The position numbers and the translations under genes were made by a program. Positions 59,531 to 64,000 of a stretch of DNA of 64,000 nucleotides are shown one piece after another; position 1 is the stretch's first letter; every line of letters begins with the position of its first letter. This stretch comes from Leptospira_A soteropolitanensis (GTDB lineage Bacteria; Spirochaetota; Leptospiria; Leptospirales; Leptospiraceae), in assembly GCF_026151335.1 (NCBI RefSeq), contig NZ_JAMQPP010000007.1; one strand, written 5' to 3'. The notes below the pieces were generated by a model that was not told the DNA's origin, ran no database searches, and saw only the letters and a list, made by a program, of their open reading frames with translations.

Positions 59531-61180
59531 TTACATCATGCCGCCCATTCCTCCCATACCACCCATTCCTCCCATGCCGCCCATTCCAGCACCGGCAGCG
59601 TCTTTTGGCTCCGGTTTGTCTGTAATGGTCACTTCAGTGGTGAGGATCATGGCTCCAATGGAAGCAGCATTTTGAAGGGCAGAACGTACCACTTTCGCAG
59701 GGTCAACTACACCAGCTTTGATTAGGTCTTCCCAAACCATAGTGAGTGCATTGAATCCTTCGTTTCCTTTGCGAGCACGTGCTTGTTCTACGATCACAGA
59801 TCCTTCAAGACCTGCATTGGAAGTGATCATGCGAATTGGCTCTTCTAATGCGCGTAAGATGATGTTGGCACCAGTTTGTTCGTCACCACTGAGTTTAAGA
59901 GCTTTTACAGCATCTTGTGCACGAAGTAGTGTGAGTCCACCACCAGGAACAATTCCTTCTTCCACAGCAGCGCGAGTTGCAGAAAGAGCATCTTCCACAC
60001 GAGCTTTTTTCTCTTTCATTTCTACTTCAGTAGCAGCACCCACGTGAATCACTGCCACACCACCTGCAAGTTTTGCAAGGCGTTCTTGGAGTTTTTCACG
60101 ATCGTAATCAGAAGTTGTGTCTTCGATTTGTTTTTTAATTTGGTTCACGCGGCCTTGGATGTCTTTAGAAGCACCAGCACCTTCAATGATGGTTGTGTTT
60201 TCTTTGTCCACTACCACTTTTTTTGCACGACCAAGCATCTTCACATCAGCGTTTTCCAATTTCATTCCGAGGTCTTCAGAAATCACTTGTCCACCAGTTA
60301 AGATAGCGATGTCTTCAAGCATTGCTTTTCTTCTATCACCAAAACCAGGAGCTTTTACAGCCACACACTGAATTGTTTTACGAAGAGTGTTTACAACGAT
60401 TGTTGCAAGAGCTTCCCCTTCCACTTCTTCTGCGATGATAACAAGAGGTCTTCCTGCTTGTGCAATTTTTTCGAGCACAGGAAGAAGGTCTTTCATAGAC
60501 GCAATTTTTTTGTCATAAATTAAGATGAACGGATCGTTAAAAGTTGCGATCATTGCTTCTGGATCAGTCACCATATAAGGTGATACGTATCCACGATCAA
60601 ATTGCATCCCTTCTACGATATCAAGAGTGGTTTCAATTGATTTTGCTTCATCAACAGTGATCACACCTTCTTTACCTACTTTGTCAAAGGCTTGAGCAAT
60701 TAGGTTACCGATTTCTGGATCATTGTTTGCAGAGATAGTTGCAACGTTTGCGTATTCTGCTTTGCTATTGATTTTGATAGCGTGTTTTTTGATTTCTTCT
60801 ACAGCAGAAAGAACTGCTTTATCAATTCCGTGTTTGAGTGCCATTGGGTTTGCACCCGCAGTAACGTTTTTCAAACCTTCATTGATGATTGCTTGTGCGA
60901 GGATGGTTGCAGTTGTTGTTCCGTCCCCTGCGATGTCGTTAGTTTTTGTAGAAACTTCCTTCACCATCTGTGCGCCCATGTTTTCGATTGCGTCTTCTAG
61001 TTCGATTTCTTTTGCAACAGTCACACCGTCTTTAGTGATCGTAGGTGCACCAAATTTTTTATCGATAACAACGTTACGACCTTTTGGTCCAAGAGTTACT
61101 TTTACTGCGTTAGCAAGTTTGTTCACTCCGCTAAGAAGTTTTCTACGAGCTGTTTCATCAAATTCAATTGTTTTAGCCAT
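59531..61180 (-). CDS. groL: Chaperonin GroEL
   Basis: GroEL of 549 residues: it has GPKGRNVVIDKKFGAPTITKDGVTVA, DGTTTATILAQAI (catalytic Asp), GEEVEGEALATIV-type apical segments, AVKAPGFGDRRKAML and GIVPGGGLTLLRA. The C-terminus is the usual Gly-Gly-Met tail (seven GM repeats). It folds proteins in a cage with GroES. Codons and sequence show no sign of transfer. It lies 22 bases after groES, under the CIRCE-regulated promoter, and ends before a strong terminator. Confidence 0.98.
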   Translation of the reverse strand: MAKTIEFDETARRKLLSGVNKLANAVKVTLGPKGRNVVIDKKFGAPTITKDGVTVAKEIELEDAIENMGAQMVKEVSTKTNDIAGDGTTTATILAQAIINEGLKNVTAGANPMALKHGIDKAVLSAVEEIKKHAIKINSKAEYANVATISANNDPEIGNLIAQAFDKVGKEGVITVDEAKSIETTLDIVEGMQFDRGYVSPYMVTDPEAMIATFNDPFILIYDKKIASMKDLLPVLEKIAQAGRPLVIIAEEVEGEALATIVVNTLRKTIQCVAVKAPGFGDRRKAMLEDIAILTGGQVISEDLGMKLENADVKMLGRAKKVVVDKENTTIIEGAGASKDIQGRVNQIKKQIEDTTSDYDREKLQERLAKLAGGVAVIHVGAATEVEMKEKKARVEDALSATRAAVEEGIVPGGGLTLLRAQDAVKALKLSGDEQTGANIILRALEEPIRMITSNAGLEGSVIVEQARARKGNEGFNALTMVWEDLIKAGVVDPAKVVRSALQNAASIGAMILTTEVTITDKPEPKDAAGAGMGGMGGMGGMGGMGGMM

Positions 61181-61202
61181 GATTGATTATTTCCTTCTAT
61201 TA

Positions 61203-61493
61203 TTAATTTGTAACAACACCGAGGATGTCGCTTTCACGGATGATGAGTAAATCACGTCCGCCTTGTTTGATCTCTGTTCCAGAATATTTTCCGTAGAGAA
61301 CTGTATCTCCTACCTTTACTTCTAAAGGAACGAGTTTTCCGTCTTCATAACGACCTTGTCCTACAGCGATGACTTTCCCTTCTTGTGGTTTTTCTTTCGC
61401 AGTGTCTGGTACGATGATGGATCCGATTTTTTCTTCCGACTCATTCTTTGGCTCTACGACCACTCGGTCGCCTAAAGGTTTGATTGATGCCAT
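61203..61493 (-). CDS. groS: Co-chaperonin GroES
   Basis: The 96-residue protein MASIKPLGDRVVVEPKNESEEKIGSIIVPDTAKEKPQEGKVIAVGQGRYEDGK has the GroES pattern with the mobile loop (EEKIGSIIVPDTA) that binds GroEL. AAGGAG lies six bases before the ATG. It is first in the groESL operon, transcribed from the minus-strand promoter between two CIRCE-like elements. Confidence 0.98.
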   Translation of the reverse strand: MASIKPLGDRVVVEPKNESEEKIGSIIVPDTAKEKPQEGKVIAVGQGRYEDGKLVPLEVKVGDTVLYGKYSGTEIKQGGRDLLIIRESDILGVVTN

Positions 61494-61532
61494 GAGTAAC
61501 TCCTTGTATGCAATCTGTTGATGATTCCGAGT

Positions 61533-61559
61533 TTAGCACCAATTCAAAAAGAGTGCTAA
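61533..61559. promoter_or_regulatory. CIRCE element (HrcA operator) upstream of groES
   Basis: TTAGCACCA (61533-61541), nine bases, then GAGTGCTAA (61551-61559). The right arm is the exact consensus half and the left arm matches seven of nine bases; spacing is the exact N9 of CIRCE. It lies just downstream of the predicted start site. HrcA repressor binding is expected; hrcA is not in this window. Confidence 0.9.
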
Positions 61560-61570
61560 ACCCAAGAACC

Positions 61571-61599
61571 ATAAAATGATTGGTCGAAAGAACCGTCAA
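61571..61599 (-). promoter_or_regulatory. groESL promoter between two CIRCE-type elements
   Basis: On the minus strand TTGACG (61599-61594) and TTTTAT (61576-61571) are separated by 17 bases. The start site would be near 61564, about five bases before the first CIRCE at 61559. The second CIRCE-like element overlaps the -35 box. Confidence 0.65.
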
Positions 61600-61623
61600 G
61601 CACTTTCAGTCAAAGAGTGCTAA
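61597..61623. promoter_or_regulatory. Second, divergent CIRCE-like element
   Basis: CAAGCACTT (61597-61605), nine bases, then GAGTGCTAA (61615-61623). The right arm is the exact consensus and the left arm keeps AGCACT (six of nine bases). Spacing is the same N9. It overlaps the groES -35 box. The twin arrangement is noted in findings. Confidence 0.7.
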
Positions 61624-61630
61624 TTTGGAT

Positions 61631-63214
61631 TTAGAAGCCGAAAAGACCGGTTTTCTTGCGTTTGGAGCCTCGTTTGGGTGTGACCCCGAGCATTCCTAGA
61701 AGCCCTCTTGTGACCTCTTTGGCAACGGTGCGGCCCACTTCCCTTGCGAGTGGATTTTTGGAAAGGGTCTCTACAAAACTTGGATCTTCTTTTTCTTTGG
61801 CACGTTTGGATTTGGTTTTTTTCTCGCCTGACTCTTCTTCGGCGGCTTCGGTTTCATCCGCAATGGTTTCCATTTTTTTGGAAAGCATTTCGTGGGCACT
61901 TTCCCGATCGAGAGTGGTTTCGTATTTTTTTACTAAATGCGATTTTTTAATTTTTGCTTCTAATTCGTTTGGTTGCAAAGTTCCCATTCGCGAAGCCGGT
62001 GGAGCAAGCAAAGTATGGACTAGGGGAGTGGGGGTTCCTTTGGGACTAAGAGCTGTGATGAAAGCCTCACCAATTCCGAGTGTAGTGATCACTTCCTTCG
62101 TGTCATAAAATTCTGTTTCCGGGTAGTTTTCCGAAGCGGTTTTAATCGCCTTGCGGTCGTTTGCTGTAAACGCTCGGAGTGCATGTTGGATTTTTAAACC
62201 AAGTTGACCTAAAATTTCTTTAGGGAGGTCTGTGGGAGATTGGGTACAAAAAATAATCCCAACACCTTTCGAACGAATGAGTCGCACCATTGTTTCTAAT
62301 TGTTTGAGTAAGTCACTTGATGCTTCATCAAACACTAAATGCGCTTCATCAATGAATAAAACTAGCTTTGGTTTATCTAAATCTCCTTCCTCAGGAAAGG
62401 TCGCATATATTTCTGTTAGGAGTGATAACATAAAGGTAGAAAAAAGGCGAGGTTTGGTTTGAATATCTGTTAGGCGAATGATAGATACATTTCCTTTTTT
62501 AGATTCAGAAAGCATAAGATCGTTCACATCAAAGGATGGTTCTCCAAAAAAATCTTCTCCCCCTTGGCCTTCGAGTTCGATTAGTTTTCGTAAAATGATG
62601 GAGATACTTTGAGAAGAAACAGTTCCATATTCTTTTTCCAATTCTTCTTTTCCTGCATCGTTGATGTATTGGAGAGCTTTTTTGAAATCTTTTGTATCGA
62701 GGATCGGAAGGCCTAAATCATCACAGTATTTGAAAACAAGGGAAACCACACTGCTTTGCGTATCATTCAATTCTAAAATGCGAGCGATGAGGACTGGTCC
62801 AAATTCGGCAATGGTCGCACGGAGGCGGACCCCAGGTTCTTTGGATAAGGACAAAAATTCTACTGGATAGGAGGAAGGTTTCCAATCAATTCCAAGGGCC
62901 TTCGTTCTTTCTTTGATTTTATCATTCTCTTCACCGGATTCTGCCAGGCCAGAGAGGTCTCCTTTGATGTCCATAAGGACTACAGGAACTCCCGCCTCTG
63001 ATAATGCTTCGGTCAAAAGTTGTAGGGTTTTTGTTTTACCAGTTCCCGTCGCACCAGCGATGAGTCCATGTCTGTTGAGAGTTGACAGCGGGATAGAAAC
63101 ACTTGCTTCCTTAAATGTTTCTCCATCGAAGACTCCTGCACCTAAGTAAAGTGATCCTTTTGTTGGATACCCTTCTTTAATTTTTGAAACAAATACATCT
63201 GATTTTTTAGCCAT
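61631..63214 (-). CDS. HerA-like ATPase (DUF853 family)
   Basis: This 527-residue protein has Walker A LIAGATGTGKTKTLQLLTEAL, PVVLMDIKGDLSGLA (Walker B of the HerA/FtsK type), LVLFIDEAHLVFDEASSDLL and SKGVGIIFCTQSPTDLPKEIL, then a C-terminal basic tail (KRGSKRKKTGLFGF). The family (bacterial HerA/DUF853) is thought to move DNA or proteins as a hexameric ATPase; no nuclease (NurA) gene is adjacent. I chose the ATG ending at 63214, with GAGGGA before it, rather than an upstream in-frame ATG at 63262. The C-terminus holds an acidic/lysine-rich linker (DETEAAEEESGEKKTKSKRAKEKEDPSF). Confidence 0.86.
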   Translation of the reverse strand: MAKKSDVFVSKIKEGYPTKGSLYLGAGVFDGETFKEASVSIPLSTLNRHGLIAGATGTGKTKTLQLLTEALSEAGVPVVLMDIKGDLSGLAESGEENDKIKERTKALGIDWKPSSYPVEFLSLSKEPGVRLRATIAEFGPVLIARILELNDTQSSVVSLVFKYCDDLGLPILDTKDFKKALQYINDAGKEELEKEYGTVSSQSISIILRKLIELEGQGGEDFFGEPSFDVNDLMLSESKKGNVSIIRLTDIQTKPRLFSTFMLSLLTEIYATFPEEGDLDKPKLVLFIDEAHLVFDEASSDLLKQLETMVRLIRSKGVGIIFCTQSPTDLPKEILGQLGLKIQHALRAFTANDRKAIKTASENYPETEFYDTKEVITTLGIGEAFITALSPKGTPTPLVHTLLAPPASRMGTLQPNELEAKIKKSHLVKKYETTLDRESAHEMLSKKMETIADETEAAEEESGEKKTKSKRAKEKEDPSFVETLSKNPLAREVGRTVAKEVTRGLLGMLGVTPKRGSKRKKTGLFGF

Positions 63215-63384
63215 TACTTCCCTCGAATCCTCTATTCCTTTCAGTTTTGAATCCCTCGTCAATGTTTTCTATGACAATATCTTGATGGGGTGACCTATCC
63301 AAAAAATCAGGACAGAAAGAATAAATTTCTCGTACACGTACTAATATGATTTGAGTTTTTCGAAATTCTTTTTAAGATTTGGAT

Positions 63385-64000
63385 GTGGTACGTTTTTCCT
63401 TTTTTTCCCTCCAAAAACTTTTGATTTTCCATTTATTTCTTTTTATTTTCATCCATTGTAACCGCACCATTCCCACTTTGGCTCCGGCAAAGACCATCGT
63501 TGCGGGTGTTTTGGATCTATCTTTGGAAGAACCCAAAACCTTGGATCCATTCCCATTAGCAGGTGAATGGGATGCCTTCCCAGGGGAACTGCCAGAAACA
63601 GAAGAAGAGTTCCTCGCTCTCGAAAAGAAAGAACCGCTAAGGCTTGTGGTTCCAGCCTATTGGGTGAATCAAAATTTACCGGCACACGGGTTTGTCACTT
63701 ATCGTTTAAAACTGAAAGTAAACGAACCAATCAACTTAATGTTTTATCTTAGAGAAACTTCCTCGGCCTACAAGGCCTATTATCATAATGCGGAAAGGGG
63801 ACTCGTTTTACTTGGCTCAGCGGGGAAGGTTTCTAAAACCAAAGAAGGATCCATAGGTTATTATTTAGAAACGGCAAGATCGTTTCGTGCCACACCTTCC
63901 ACTGTCATATATCTACAAATCTCTAACTATCTCTATTCTCGCGGTGGTCCATATTATTCTCCCATACTCGGTGAAGTGGGCAAAACATTATTATACTTAA
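63385..64000 (+). CDS. 7TMR-DISM-type extracellular sensory protein (5' part, cut by window end)
   Basis: From a GTG at 63385 (or TTG at 63379) the frame stays open to the end of the window. It starts with a hydrophobic segment and a lipobox-like IFIHCNRT, then ...VVAGVLDLSLEEPKTL, LAGEWDAFPGELPE, LVVPAYWVNQNLPAHGFVTYRL and TIYLQISNYLYSRGGPYYSPILGEV. The G.W.FP... plus Y..R start pattern is that of 7TMR-DISMED2 ligand-binding domains, which usually precede seven membrane helices and a signalling domain. The same organisation is suggested for the SpoIIE protein at 57514. Signalling output is outside the window. Confidence 0.7.
   Translation, partial: MVRFSFFSLQKLLIFHLFLFIFIHCNRTIPTLAPAKTIVAGVLDLSLEEPKTLDPFPLAGEWDAFPGELPETEEEFLALEKKEPLRLVVPAYWVNQNLPAHGFVTYRLKLKVNEPINLMFYLRETSSAYKAYYHNAERGLVLLGSAGKVSKTKEGSIGYYLETARSFRATPSTVIYLQISNYLYSRGGPYYSPILGEVGKTLLYL

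Noticed and set aside
59675..61250. Long open frames on the plus strand opposite groEL
   Set aside because: Antisense frames with no start context or family pattern, arising from codon bias of groEL.

Overview
The window looks like chromosomal DNA of a spirochaete, most probably a Leptospira species. This rests on the AT-rich, housekeeping-dense layout, a Borrelia P83/100-family protein, spirochaete-type loose lipoboxes, many small TPR, lipoprotein and sensor genes, TTG/GTG starts, and a CIRCE-controlled groESL operon. A saprophytic or intermediate Leptospira is my best guess, but the species cannot be fixed by reading. No rRNA operon, CRISPR array, transposase or prophage was seen. Genes are packed tightly with many 1-4 nt overlaps. 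No stretch longer than about 180 bases lacks a gene or RNA. The largest gaps are 2139-2294 (twin operators), 24291-24470 (holds a tRNA), 61494-61630 (CIRCE/promoter) and 63215-63384 (nothing clear).

Layout. 1-3.8 kb: the end of an SbmA/YddA-like ABC transporter, a ferredoxin-adenylate cyclase fusion, and a hydrolase-TetR operon behind two identical-arm palindromes. 3.8-9.5 kb: translation genes (thrS, infC, rpmI, rplT), then a coiled-coil acidic protein, ZapA and 5-formyl-THF cyclo-ligase. 9.5-14.7 kb: a chemotaxis operon cheW-cheA-cheB-cheY whose CheA carries a C-terminal CheC-type phosphatase domain. 14.7-19.2 kb: scpA, scpB, pheA, tyrA and a NamZ/DUF1343 gene, nearly all touching. 19.2-24.3 kb: LemA, then on the minus strand an MBOAT O-acyltransferase, two SGNH proteins and a polytopic membrane protein (likely glycan O-acylation). 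24.4-26.5 kb: tRNA-Val(GAC), a small UvrD-like helicase and a methyltransferase.

26.5-42.3 kb is the accessory-like part. It has FN3/TPR envelope proteins, a phosphatase-superfamily enzyme, and an overlapping operon that runs from a large membrane protein through a TPR protein to a ribbon-helix-helix/PIN-like pair in which the PIN protein has lost canonical acids. After these come a concanavalin-like lectin, rpiB, serC, the P83/100 homologue, an MFS transporter and a TPR protein. 42.4-51.4 kb: ilvB-ilvN, an HExxH secreted metallopeptidase candidate, trxB, a TPR lipoprotein, xerC/D, an RsbW-like kinase, hslV and hslU. 51.4-64 kb: a PabB-PabC fusion, a divergent GHKL-like protein, a free-standing lipoyl domain, a metallophosphoesterase, Mrp, a UVR-motif protein, a GGQ rescue factor, a membrane SpoIIE phosphatase, groEL-groES with tandem CIRCE elements, a HerA-like ATPase, and the start of a 7TMR-DISM-like protein cut by the window end.

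The strongest leads are the CheA-CheC fusion with one intact and one degenerate active site, the twin-operator leaderless hydrolase/TetR promoter, the operon-embedded degenerate RHH/PIN pair, the tandem CIRCE arrangement, and several promoters placed so that transcription would start at the start codon. All functional calls come from reading motifs; no database search was run.
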